NCBI GenBank assembly: GCA_023052935.1
Contig: CM041295.1
Coordinates: forward strand, 17,236,880 to 17,300,879
Direction of reading: 5' to 3'
From: Piezodorus guildinii
Taxonomy: Eukaryota > Arthropoda > Insecta > Hemiptera > Pentatomidae
DNA: 64,000 nt
Shown here piece after piece: positions 46,020 through 56,366 of this stretch (the stretch's first letter is position 1; each line of letters starts with the position of its first letter). Both the position numbers and the translations under genes were made by a program. The notes below the pieces were generated by a model. It did not search any database. It had not been told where the DNA came from and saw nothing but the letters and a program-made list of their open reading frames with translations.

Positions 46020-46505
46020 GCAAAATTATACTAGACAAAAAGGTAACGCTCTGTACGAAACAAAAAAAAATATACGACTCCTTCGTAAGTACCACATTAT
46101 ATTTGGTATTTATTTATCTTCAAAAATAACTGAGTTAAGAGGTGATATTTAGGTGATAGGTTAATAAGTGAAATTTCATTTTTTTTTTTCCGCTAAAAAA
46201 AGATCCTAAAACTCAATACAATTTTTTCTCTATCTTAAAAAATAACTGACTGAGTTATAGGCGTTTATATAATTATTCACGGTATCATGTTTAAAAAAAT
46301 TCTAAAATAATTGATATATTGAATTAAATCATATTTAGTCGGCCGCCATTTTATAACTAACCGGCAAATATCAACGTCTAGGGGATACGATCGGACACAC
46401 TCGATTTAATGTGCCGAATATGACAAAAAATCGGTCCGGTGGTTTCAGAGAAAAGCCGAGACGACGTACGGCGGACAAACGGAATTCCGTTTTATTCGTT
46501 ATTTG
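46020..46505 (-). repeat. repeat family F, copy 3
   Basis: Inverted relative to copies 1 and 2: TTCAAAAATAACTGAGTT (46120), monomer-like TTTTCTCTATCTTAAAAAAT (46225) and the end ATTGAATTAAATCATATTTA..CGGCCGCCATTTTA (46318-46355), matching 10990-11035. It continues to AATCGGTCCGGTGGTTTCAG and ends about 46500. A related block at 46915-47010 repeats AAAGTAACGCTCT..TACGAAAC..TATAC.ACTCCTT. Confidence 0.6.
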
Positions 46506-47265
46506 TGTTCAACGCATCTTGAAATGAAAGCCCTCAAATTTTGAGAGGAGAAGGGTTGTTTTATGTTTTTATTATTTTTTTTTCTTGGATTCATTATTAA
46601 GACAGTTAGACTTAAGTTGTTTCGGACAGATTCTTGCATCGGGAAGAGAGTTTCTATATTAAAAAGTGTCCTTTTTAGTATGGTAATCCTAGTTACCAGT
46701 GAATTATTTCGATTCGTGTCCTTTTAAAAGGAGAATCGATTTAAAAATGGAGGTTCTCTTCCATTTTGAACCGTATCCTGGTTACAATAAATATCAATTG
46801 TTACAAATCCTTTCAACGAGAATGGCGACTTTAACTTAGAATAAAAAAACAAAACAATTAAAACAGTTCTTAAAATATGATTCATTATTGAAAATAATAA
46901 ACCAAAAATACCGGAGTAAAAAAGTAACGCTCTCTACGAAACATACCAAAACCTATACAACTCCTTGCAAGTAGGTTCGTTATATATGTTTATTTTCAAA
47001 ATCATCTGAAAAAAAAAATATTGGCACTGGAAATGGACTTCTAGAGAAGGACCAGTGGCCATAAATGAAATTACAACGATAAGACTGGTGTGGTACGGTC
47101 ACATAGGCTGCTTAATTACTGCCCGGAGAGAAGAGGCAAATGCGAGGAAGACCCCGCAAAATGTGAACAGAGGATGTGAGGGAGGGGGTGGCAGCCAGGG
47201 AGGACAGCCAGCTCTCCCGATCAGAAATACCAAGTTTCGATAAGTTACAGAGCCCAAAATGAAAA
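46505..47265. other. repeat F-related and unclassified sequence
   Basis: 46860-47010 is F-related. The 47030-47240 part is GC-richer; its short frames (for example AINEITTIRLVWYGHI at 47058-47105) resemble the RLVWYGHV block of endonuclease-type LINEs, so a plus-strand LINE relic is possible at about 47040-47240. Confidence 0.35.
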
Positions 47266-47274
47266 AAAAAAAAG

Positions 47275-47985
47275 TTGAATCGATTTTTTTATTCAGAATT
47301 ATATTGTAATTCAGAATGAACAATAGTAATACCGATATGAGACCACATTCATACAATATATACAGAAAATAATGATAAAGTCAAATTACATAAAATAGAA
47401 AATAAATAAATTCATATATATACAATAAAAAACTAAACAAATCAAAACAACAACTTATAATTGAGAAAAATAAAAAGTTGGCAAATAAATAAACATCATA
47501 CAAACAATGGTAACTATATACAATACATACAGCTGCTAAGGGGGCCCCAGATTGGGCTTTTCCCTCCACTTGTGGAGGAAAAAGCGAAATCCAACAGATC
47601 CCAGCACCTCTCTCTCAGCCGCATCACTGGTCTTAGCCAGTAGAGGCTGAGTTAGGGCGCAATAGCCACAAACATACAGTACATGAGTGGAGGATCTGAC
47701 CAGTGTCAGAACTCCAGTATAAATGTTTACAGAACGTCGCGGGACCACTGCCGTTTCCATCTTCGTGGAGGATTGTACGGGTGGGTGGAGCTGGAGAGGG
47801 ATTGAGCTAAAGGGTTAGGATGATGAAGAAGGTTCTGATGGAATTAGGAAAATTTGGATGGTACCAGGTCTAAAATAAATGGAATATTAAGGTCGTGGTG
47901 TAAGGTACAGTTGGAAACATAATAGGGAACATTAACTATTGTTCGTAGGACTTTGGATTGGAAGGATTGGATGCGTAAATCGATT
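47275..47985 (-). pseudogene. 5'-truncated Jockey copy, same family as full-length element
   Basis: Minus-strand match over about 700 bp to 57125-57620. It contains the 3'UTR (ACCACATTCATACAATAT, CATGAGTGGAGGATCTGACC), the ORF2 end (GTCGCGGGACCACTGCCGTT, complement encoding the RRLKRQWPRD-type terminus) and upstream coding to about 47985. It has a 3'UTR segment (47525-47680) that is missing from the full-length copy but present at 24.05 kb. Frames are broken. A dead-on-arrival insertion. Confidence 0.8.
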
Positions 47986-47999
47986 TTAAGAGAATGTTG

Positions 48000-48480
48000 A
48001 TGAATGACTGTTTAGCATAAATGCAAAAACATAGGATGCAAAATACTAAAATGGAGCCATGATGGTACGTAAACAAAGTCGTTAGGCTATTTCAAGCCAT
48101 CAATCGGAGATAAAGGGGCAAGAGAGGATCGATATTTAGGCTGGGAGGAATGGAGTTGTGACATGAACAGTTGTCATGCGCCGCGTCCCAACATCTTTTT
48201 GCGCCTCGAGCAACAACTTGCTGCAACTTTCTCCCTCAGGCTCACACGTGCATTAGCCTACTTGGGAAATCACGGCTCTCAGCTGGCTACCATCACCTTC
48301 AGAAACCATCTCCTTTATGGATCTTCTCCCGGGGGCCAAATTACACCTTGATGGCGTAGTATAAAAGAAAATAGCCTTCTCAAGACTAACCGACGAGCCT
48401 CAAGTAGTCGGGGTATTAACGGTAATGTCATCATCTCCAAGGGGAACAAGAATATACAAGGATTTTTTAATTTTTTTTTT
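48000..48480. other. mixed-composition single-copy block
   Basis: GC-richer core at 48160-48360 with two overlapping 62-codon plus frames (48163-48351 and 48171-48359) and no recognised domain. Not called as coding. Confidence 0.3.
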
Positions 48481-48578
48481 CCCCAAAAAAGTTTAAATAA
48501 TCAAATACCTGATGCGGTAATCGCAACACAACAATGTTACTTTCACAGCTACAAGAAAGTTAGTATTAATATATACAC

Positions 48579-48944
48579 TAGGGTGGGCATAATCGAATGA
48601 CGATTATCGGATCATTCGATTATTTCAATCATTCGAATTAATCGATTGTCGGATTCATCGGTTTGGAGAAACGAATGATCATTCGAACTGAATTGTTTAA
48701 CGATAATCGAGGGATTATAAGGAGCTGAGATAATCAAACAAACTTTTTTTTTTTTTGCTCATGACATAAATTATATGCATATTTGCACCTAGGCTCAGAC
48801 ATCATAGAGACAGGAATTGTGGCATATCGTCTCTCAGAATGCATATTAATCGTTCGATGATTCGATTATGAAATCATTCGATTATTTGAATCATCGAAGT
48901 CCGATCTTCCGATTATGACGATCATTCGATTATGCCCACCCCTA
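48579..48944. mobile_element. hAT-type MITE with 8-bp target duplication
   Basis: ATATACAC is duplicated exactly on both sides (48571-48578 and 48945-48952). Inverted ends TAGGGTGGGCATAATCGAAT and TAGGGGTGGGCATAATCGAA. Many subterminal ATCATTCGATTAT-type repeats in both orientations fill the first and last 130 bp. 366 bp, no coding. An 8-bp duplication with a TAGGGGTGGGC end fits the hAT superfamily. Confidence 0.85.
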
Positions 48945-48948
48945 ATAT

Positions 48949-49080
48949 ACACTGCCGGCCAAAAGTTTGAGAAGATCTATGGTTTATATCAATAATCATT
49001 AATAATCTCTAAAAATACCTGAATAAAATCAAGGGATCTTATTATTATTAGTATTTATAAACAAATTTGCTAATTAGGTG
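48949..49080 (+). mobile_element. Tc1-like element end (fragment)
   Basis: ACACTGCCGGCCAAAAGTTT resembles the CACTG-start, CCAAAAGTTTG terminal repeats of Tc1-like elements in insects. No matching opposite end or transposase was found, so it is a relic. The hAT-type MITE inserted within its first bases. Confidence 0.4.
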
Positions 49081-49081
49081 T

Positions 49082-49245
49082 AAGAAAGGAGACGGCCCCG
49101 AGACCTTCTAGTTTACGATATTTTTAGAGTGCTTCCATTCGGAATCTTCTCTTCATGTGTTTCATGCCTTTTTATATTTCACTCAAATTTTCTTTTATTC
49201 TATTATATAGTTGTGAATTCCAATAAATAAATTTTTTTAAAATAA
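49082..49245 (+). pseudogene. Jockey-like 3'-end relic
   Basis: AGGAGACGGCCCCGAGACCT encodes the RRRPRDL ORF2 terminus. A short 3'UTR follows, with ATTCCAATAAATAAATTT at the end. Only the last few residues remain. Confidence 0.55.
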
Positions 49246-49249
49246 TTGA

Positions 49250-50145
49250 TAAAAATATAAGTTGTAGGAAAGGTTTGTGACTATCGTAAACGCCTTAAAG
49301 TCCTAACATACATAAATATCCTGAAATAAAGAGTAGAAGCACAGAAGTGATTAGAACAAAAAAGTAAATAATATTTCAGATTCGGGTATTTTTAAAGAAT
49401 AAAATTGATTAGCTAAGCAGCTAATAAATCATGACAACTTCAAAAAAAAACTCTTAAAACAAAATGGACTGTCAGAAATCGAGTCATTTTCCCTGGTCCG
49501 TGGTCAAGGGAGATTACAAATCACCACGAAGAATTATTAATTCATCCTCAATATTTCTCACCCATGATAATTAATAACATAAAATTCAAAGAAATCTCGA
49601 ATACATTATCACAGTGTGAATGACACTCCTAAAATATTTTAATACGTCGACCCGCTCTGAATAAGTTTTAAAAAAATAGGTATAAAAAAAAATTAAAATA
49701 TTCTTGTAATAATTTGCATAAGAGAGGACCTGAAAGGAAAACATGGCTCCTTGTCCAATGATTTATACCCATTCGTCTTAAACTAACACGGAAAATATCA
49801 AAACATGTTTGCTACGGACAGCGGAGAAACCAAATGTCTCAGGGCACTCATGCAGATGTCCGTTCTGAATTTCTATAATTTCTAATAGTCATTCCACAGG
49901 CAAAAAAAAAAAAGTTGTGTCATGTCGGAATCGGAGAGAATATTTTAAACCGAATGTTAAAAAATACAGATATATTTGCTTAGTAAACGTGATTATTTCA
50001 GTAATTATTTACCTCTGTGCGGCTGCTGTATAATGAAAAAAATATCTGGTGCGGTGAACACAATACTTTCACTTAACCTTTTTTGTGCATGATTTAATAT
50101 ATTTCCGGTCTGCAGATTGAAGGAAAAATAAGGACAAAATTCCAA
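49250..50145. other. AT-rich stretch, no gene seen
   Basis: No sustained frame or shared repeat noticed. Confidence 0.4.
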
Positions 50146-50149
50146 ATGA

Positions 50150-50820
50150 ATATATTTGGAAATAATCGAGAGTCAGTCTTTTGTTAAATATTTTAATTTT
50201 GTCGACGTTTCGGCTCAAGCTTGTGAGCCATCATCAGGGCTACAAACATCAGAACAAAAGAGATACATATTAAAATGTGATAATGAAAATTTTTTGAACG
50301 TGGTAACAATGATGACATTTAAAATAAAATAGAAACTATACCAACATACATAAATATTATAAATACAAATAATGATAATATGATAAAAAATATGATGATG
50401 ATTGTTATCATTGTCACTACATTAAAAAAAATTTCATTATCACATAAATATGTTTCATAGGTGGAATAGTCAGGAATCAGTCATTTTTCAAAGGTTTTTA
50501 ATTTTTTAATTTTGCCAACGTTTCGGCTCAAGCTTGTGAGCCATCATCAGGGCATTACTGAGCCATGTCCAAGCATAATTGAGTTTATGCTTGGACATGG
50601 CTCAGTAATGCCCTGATGATGGCTCACAAGCTTGAGCCGAAACGTTGGCAAAATTAAAAACTTTTCAAAAATGACTGATTCCTGACTATTCCACCTATAA
50701 TAGTTTCTACAGTCGACTATACACCCTCAATAAATATGTTTCTCTTTTGTTCTGATGTATGTAGCACTGATGGTGGCTCACAAGCTTGAGCTGAAACGTC
50801 GGCAAAATTAAAATATTTAA
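50150..50820. mobile_element. Penelope-like family A, outer copy A6
   Basis: Left module AATAATCGAGAGTCAGTC ... GTCGACGTTTCGGCTCAAGC (50160-50235), internal family sequence (ACATCAGAACAAAAGAGATA, TATACCAACATACATAAATA), right module GTGGCTCACAAGCTTGAGCT then GAAACGTCGGC (50765-50800). Interrupted by a second family A element at 50457-50729. Confidence 0.7.
50457..50729. mobile_element. Penelope-like palindrome A6-inner, 13-bp duplication
   Basis: Inserted in A6 with the duplication ATAAATATGTTTC (50444-50456 and 50730-50742). Almost entirely a foldback: arms of about 115 bp (50457-50572 and 50578-50698) around a TTGAG loop, each arm holding TGGACATGGCTCAGTAATGC, CCTGATGATGGCTCACAAGC, TTGAGCCGAAACGTTGGC and TGATTCCTGACTATTCCACC. 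The right end extends to ACAGTCGACTATACACCCTC. It keeps full motif copies in both orientations. Confidence 0.8.
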
Positions 50821-50849
50821 GAAAAGAAATATTTACGGAACAAAATTTA

Positions 50850-51307
50850 ACCTGAGAAGATTTTTTTTTTTCTCCTTTAGTTGCTTACCAAATTCGTTCA
50901 ATTAGTATATTTAGCCGTTTTGTATCAATGCTAATATGATTATATTTTTCGACTCCACCAAATTAAATGTACTTTAGAGTTATAAAATTAAAAAAATCGG
51001 CATTTAAGCCCTGTCAGACTATTTCCATCGGAAAAAAAAACCTACATGCCCACTAAATTTTACATCAGTATAGCAAGTTTTATCAAAATCGTTAGAGCCG
51101 TTTTGAGAATATCGAAATGATGTGAATACTATAAAATGGTTCTTCTGGTTGGTCGATTTTGTTGAAAACGTTGCGGGAACATCTCAGGTATATTCTAAAG
51201 TATGGAATTTCAGTGTTATACAACGGATGGTTTTCGAGCTGGACTTACAACACACACAAAGACCTTTTTGCAGTACTTGGTATTTTGTACTCAGAAGACC
51301 CTAAAAC

Positions 51308-51308
<1 letters not shown>
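50850..51308 (+). repeat. repeat family G, copy 4
   Basis: TTGCTTACCAAATTCGTTCA, CCCACTAAATTTTACATCAG, AGAGCCGTTTTGAGAATATC, GAACATCTCAGGTATATTCT, CTCAGAAGACCCTAAAACGT. Uninterrupted at the Tc1 target (CATCTCAGGTATATTCT). Ends in a TA run. Short frames 51122-51410 are chance. Confidence 0.7.

Positions 51309-51309
<1 letters not shown>

Positions 51310-51386
<77 letters not shown>
51310..51386. repeat. (TA)n microsatellite
   Basis: About 38 TA units ending repeat G copy 4. Confidence 0.95.
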
Positions 51387-51389
<3 letters not shown>

Positions 51390-51479
51390 GCTAATGGTAT
51401 TAGTTACTGAAGAGTGATGAAATGCGAATACAATTAACAGATTAGTTGTAATGATTTCATTGTTATATTATCTAATCTG

Positions 51480-51965
51480 AAATTAACGTTTCTATCGAAA
51501 CTCAAGGCAATTCTTTAAACTTTTACTCCTACTAATTCTTTAAACTCGGAAATTCATTTAAAAGTTCCTAAATACTTTTTTTATATCCAAATTGTTTAGG
51601 TTACAATTTGTTTAATTTTATGTATATAATGTAAGTTTAGGGCCATTGTAAATTTCTTTTTATATACAAACTGTATATTTTTTATTATTACGATTTTGTA
51701 TATGATATCATTATTGGAATTTCTCTCTTGATTTTTTAAATTTATTTTGTTCATTTTGATCGTATGATTATTTCATTAATAGTTATTTTACTCTTTGACT
51801 CTATAGTCTAATTTTAATAACTGTAATATTATTCTAAATGTATCAGAATAACTAAAGAATCATTACAACAAAAAAAATAAAATAAATAAAAACTAAGTTA
51901 AGTGAAGTCATGTGTTGCGCTCACCAGATTTTTAAAATTATTTTTTCATGGTAAAATTTTCGAAA
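51480..51965. repeat. repeat family H, copy 2 (interrupted)
   Basis: AACGTTTCTATCGAAACTCA, TTCATTTAAAAGTTCCTAAA and then, after about 290 bp of T-rich sequence ending in an A-rich tail (51600-51890), AAGTGAAGTCATGTGTTGCG. The H copy at 12.3-12.48 kb has the two halves only about 40 bp apart, so a LINE-tail-like insert is likely here. Confidence 0.5.
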
Positions 51966-52067
51966 TAATAGTGAATGTAAAAGGGTGGTTAGTAAAAAAA
52001 AAAATCGGGACAAGTGAATACTGACTCACCCATCAGCCAGGACTCAGGCTCAGCTAATGGAATCGTT

Positions 52068-52999
52068 TTGTATCCCCAAATGGGACATGACCTTAAAGTG
52101 AGCTTAATTCAAATTTCGCACAAGTGGGACTTTTCAACGCAAAATTTAAAGTCAATCCGGACATGAAAATCGGTTTAGATATGACCTTAATTTTGATAAA
52201 AGTTCTAAATTCATCGACACTGTCCATGACAACAGTGAAGTTAACAGAAAACCAATATTAATAAATATTCAAAAGTTCATTAATAAATTTTGAAATTGAA
52301 AAAAATAAATAATAAAACATAGTGTCCAGGAAGGTATATTTAAAATTCTATATTGTTAATGAGTTACTACTGCTTTTATACTATTTCATACCAACATTTA
52401 CTTAGCTGTTTAAACTGATAACTGAATGTTTATACAGTAATATAAACCTAACGTATGAACATTTTCTTTTAGAAAGACAATAATTATACAAAAATTCCGT
52501 ATCTAGCAGTGCCTAGTGTATAGCAAGGTATCTTTAATAAATACAACATCAAAGAGTTTTACCTGACCTGAAGTAGGGAAAAACTACCGAAACCGATAAA
52601 ATTTAAAATTTTGTATATATTATATTTAATACCACTATTTTTTAACTTTTAAATGAATTCATTGAATGTTGAGGCCGGTAAACTTAATATGAGGAATTTA
52701 TTGTTTTTTTTTATAAATTTATTAATTATACACCGATATTACAACAAAGTTTAGTTTCAAATTATGATAAAACAAGTTTTACTATGCATTATTATTATTT
52801 ATTTATTATTAAAATTAAATACATAATTATGAGCGTTTCGGAACTAGGATTTATTTTGTTGTTCTGTCTTTAACATCGTTCTTAAGTACGTTTATAATTA
52901 TCCTTTAATTATTAGAAATTTAGAAATTAAATTTATGCTCCTAATCTAGAAGAAAAAAAATAATAAGCCTCGCAGAAAATCCTCGAACGATAAAGTTAT
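52068..52999. repeat. 932-bp tandem repeat, unit 1
   Basis: Starts TTGTATCCCCAAATGGGACA, ends ATCCTCGAACGATAAAGTTA+T. Identical by eye to unit 2 at a constant offset of 936 bp. The interior has CCTGAAGTAGGG and ACTACCGAAACCG (stem plus GAAAC motif, about 52565-52605) and GAGCGTTTCGGAACTAGG (about 52833), an inverted motif pair as in families A-C. No coding. Confidence 0.9.
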
Positions 53000-53003
53000 C
53001 CCC

Positions 53004-53935
53004 TTGTATCCCCAAATGGGACATGACCTTAAAGTGAGCTTAATTCAAATTTCGCACAAGTGGGACTTTTCAACGCAAAATTTAAAGTCAATCCGGACAT
53101 GAAAATCGGTTTAGATATGACCTTAATTTTGATAAAAGTTCTAAATTCATCGACACTGTCCATGACAACAGTGAAGTTAACAGAAAACCAATATTAATAA
53201 ATATTCAAAAGTTCATTAATAAATTTTGAAATTGAAAAAAATAAATAATAAAACATAGTGTCCAGGAAGGTATATTTAAAATTCTATATTGTTAATGAGT
53301 TACTACTGCTTTTATACTATTTCATACCAACATTTACTTAGCTGTTTAAACTGATAACTGAATGTTTATACAGTAATATAAACCTAACGTATGAACATTT
53401 TCTTTTAGAAAGACAATAATTATACAAAAATTCCGTATCTAGCAGTGCCTAGTGTATAGCAAGGTATCTTTAATAAATACAACATCAAAGAGTTTTACCT
53501 GACCTGAAGTAGGGAAAAACTACCGAAACCGATAAAATTTAAAATTTTGTATATATTATATTTAATACCACTATTTTTTAACTTTTAAATGAATTCATTG
53601 AATGTTGAGGCCGGTAAACTTAATATGAGGAATTTATTGTTTTTTTTTATAAATTTATTAATTATACACCGATATTACAACAAAGTTTAGTTTCAAATTA
53701 TGATAAAACAAGTTTTACTATGCATTATTATTATTTATTTATTATTAAAATTAAATACATAATTATGAGCGTTTCGGAACTAGGATTTATTTTGTTGTTC
53801 TGTCTTTAACATCGTTCTTAAGTACGTTTATAATTATCCTTTAATTATTAGAAATTTAGAAATTAAATTTATGCTCCTAATCTAGAAGAAAAAAAATAAT
53901 AAGCCTCGCAGAAAATCCTCGAACGATAAAGTTAT
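53004..53935. repeat. 932-bp tandem repeat, unit 2
   Basis: Same orientation and sequence as unit 1, separated from it by CCCC (53000-53003). No difference was seen. Confidence 0.9.
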
Positions 53936-53964
53936 AGCTTAACGGTTGAGAATACGAGCATACG

Positions 53965-54300
53965 AGGGAGAAGTTGATTGGGGGTGTGGTCATAAAACAA
54001 TACACTGATATGAAAAACTTGCTTCATTTGCGTACCAACGTTTCGGCCTACATTGTGGGCCTTCATCAGGGCTAAGAAAAACCAGTTAGCAACCAATACA
54101 ATTAAAAGAAATATCATCTTATTATTGTACTGAACTTATTATTATTTTTTCTTTCAATTGTATTGGTTGTTATCTTGATTTTAATAGCCATGATGAAGGC
54201 CCACAATATAGGCCGAAACATCAACACACAGATAAACTAAGTATGTCTTATTAGCGTGTTTGTCTTGATGACGACACCCCTAACCAACTTCTCTATCGTA
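53965..54300. mobile_element. inverted-repeat element B2 with GAAACG motif
   Basis: Left end GGGAGAAGTTGATTGGGGGT, GTGGTCATAAAA, then CCAACGTTTCGGCCTACATT, GTGGGCCTTCATCAGGGC. The right end is the inverted, diverged form: TGATGAAGGCCCACAATATA, GGCCGAAACATCAAC, CACCCCTAACCAACTTCTC. About 335 bp; related to B1. Confidence 0.7.
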
Positions 54301-54309
54301 TTAAATATT

Positions 54310-55555
54310 TTATTTTTTAATTAAAAACATGATTAGAATTTTTCAAGTACCTAGAAATTAATTAACTGAAATTATGAAGTGGTTTTAAATTAAAATAATT
54401 TTTTCCTTAAGCATTTGAAACTTTAATAAGTACAATAGTTGACGTAGAGGAGCATACATTTCAAGGTTTATTCTTCTATTTTATTTCAGTAATTATTTTT
54501 GTTTTGTTTTTGGCAACAAAACCCTTTTTGTGTGTGTTTTTGTCGTCATTTCCTAAGTGTTTAGAGGACAGAAGGAGAGAATAGAAGGTATTTGTCGTTC
54601 AACACATAAAAGTGCTTTTTCCTTTTGTAGGTGTCATATTACCCAAGTGTTCTATCTCCTTTCACAACTCCTCTCAACTAAGAATTGGCTGCAGCTTTTC
54701 TTTTCAACCTGGCATAATATTATATGGTCTATTAAGCTCAACTTAAAAATAACCTTGTTTTTAATTGTTTTTTTTTCATTAACAGCCGACATATTCTACG
54801 GCAATTAATATACAATCTACATGTAGAATAGTACTGAAAAAAAAAAAGAAGGGAAATCAGCTAATAGTTAAATTTATGGGAATTTTTCCAGTGGTTGAAC
54901 AGAATATTAAAATAAAAATACGTAAATCGACACGTAGTAATAAAAAATAATTAACTTTTTAAGGTTTAAAATGTTAATTTAGTACTAGTTTGCTTAACAT
55001 GACATTTTTTATGACTTATAATATTGTTTAAGAAATTTCATTCATATTTTGGACCAATAATAAAACCTTCTTTTTATAAAAAAATGTATCATCGGAAAAT
55101 CTATTTCATATTTTGATAGAATGCCTAATGTATAAAGATCTTAGGAAGCACTATATATATAAATATATTAATGAGAAGAATAATTAAATTTCAGGAAATC
55201 TACTAACGATTGATAATGTGCAGAAACTAAATGACATTTTTTACTACACAGTGGGTAGTTTAAAAATTAGATCGTTTATAATAAATGAATAAGGTTCATG
55301 ACATAGATTTTCCGGTTAATGCCTCATTAAATTTTTATTAAAATGTGAAGTGAGATTACTTGTGTTTATTTGTTTTTTCTTTTACTTGTAATATTAATTA
55401 GCATTGTTTAGAATAATTTACACATTATAAATTTGAAACATTTATATTTTCACTAAGGATAACTTTAAATTCCTCAATTGTTCTTTTTTTTGTTTTGTAT
55501 GTGTATTTTTTTGTTTTGTTTTTCATTTTTGTATTTCATTTAAAAAAATACGCTT
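54310..55555. other. AT-rich region without genes
   Basis: An 83-codon plus frame (54557-54808) has no recognised domain. T-rich sequence from about 55330 resembles LINE 3'UTR. Confidence 0.35.
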
Positions 55556-55637
55556 TATTTGTTTATTGTATATTCACAATGCCTGTAAATAATCTCCAGA
55601 TGTTTTTTATTTTTGTATTTATAACATATGAACTGTA

Positions 55638-56034
55638 ACAGGATTGTATTTATAACCTATATTAACAGGATGCAAGTTCCGCAATTCCGCGTTATGTAAC
55701 CTTCTAAACTGGAGAGTTTAGAAGGTTACATAACGCGGAATTGCGGAACTTGCATCCTGTTAATATAATTGAGTTGATTGCATCGCGGAGACTCAAATGG
55801 GCGAGTAAAGTTGTTGGGCTCGATGACGAGCGGATTCCGAGAAAGTTGGTATTTGCTGATCCGGCTGGTAGGCGTCCGAAAGGCAGGCCGAGGCGTCGAT
55901 GGGAGGATTGCGTTAAGGCTGATCTCGGGAGCTTGGGCTTGAATGGTGAGCATTGGACGAGTCTGTGTAGGCGGAATTTGGTGGTATCGGCATCGAACCT
56001 TCGGGTTCGCTAAGCCTGTTATTATTATTATTAT
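55638..56034 (+). pseudogene. RTE-like LINE C-terminal insertion with 5' foldback
   Basis: Flanked by the 16-bp duplication TAACATATGAACTGTA (55622-55637 and 56035-56050). Coding part 55741-56013 reads NIIELIASRRLKWASKVVGL, then ERIPRKLVFADPAG, GRPRRRWEDCVKADLGSL and a C-terminal ASNLRVR before the stop and an (ATT)n tail. The 5' part is a perfect 53-bp inverted repeat (55658-55710 and 55715-55767, loop GGAG) made from the same coding sequence. Family match: 34.8-35.1 kb. Confidence 0.85.
55658..55767. repeat. perfect 53-bp inverted repeat
   Basis: Arms TATATTAACAGGATGCAAGT ... CCTTCTAAACT and complement with a 4-nt loop. The right arm is in the sense orientation of the LINE; the left arm is an inverted copy. 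Confidence 0.95.
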
Positions 56035-56204
56035 TAACATATGAACTGTACTGACCAACTGCTTTTGTATGGGGATTACCCCGAAAACAAATAAATATTA
56101 TTATTATATTATTATATAAATAAATGTATCAAGATGTATTAAACTGATTGTCGCTGTCTGTATGTCCGATTTAAATTTGTTGATATTTTAAAAATATATT
56201 CAGT

Positions 56205-56366
56205 GATAAAATCTTCCGATTAGAGTTTTCAATGGAAATATACGTTTTAGGGTCACTTGAGTCCAAGTGACATGTCTCGCAAAAAAAAAAAAAAAAAAAT
56301 GTGTGGTATGTCTAGCTCGAAAACGATAAGTTGTATGAGGTTGATCTTTCATTATTTATTAACGTA
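56205..56366 (-). repeat. repeat family G, copy 5 (left part of nest)
   Basis: TCAATGGAAATATACGTTTTAGGG, TCTAGCTCGAAAACGATAAG and TTTCATTATT; interrupted at the TA of 56365 by a Tc1-like element and resuming at 62253. Confidence 0.75.

Larger units (their letters stand above)
55557..56115 (+). repeat. CR1-like LINE 3' tail (interrupted)
   Basis: T-rich 3'UTR ends TTGTATGGGGATTACCCCGA, AAACAAATAAATATTATTA, a typical LINE terminus with palindromic GGGGATTACCCC and ATT tail. Interrupted at 55638-56034 by another LINE. Confidence 0.5.

Noticed and set aside
52068..53935. LTR pair of an LTR retrotransposon
   Set aside because: Units are separated by only 4 bp, with no internal region, no primer-binding site or polypurine tract and no TG...CA ends.
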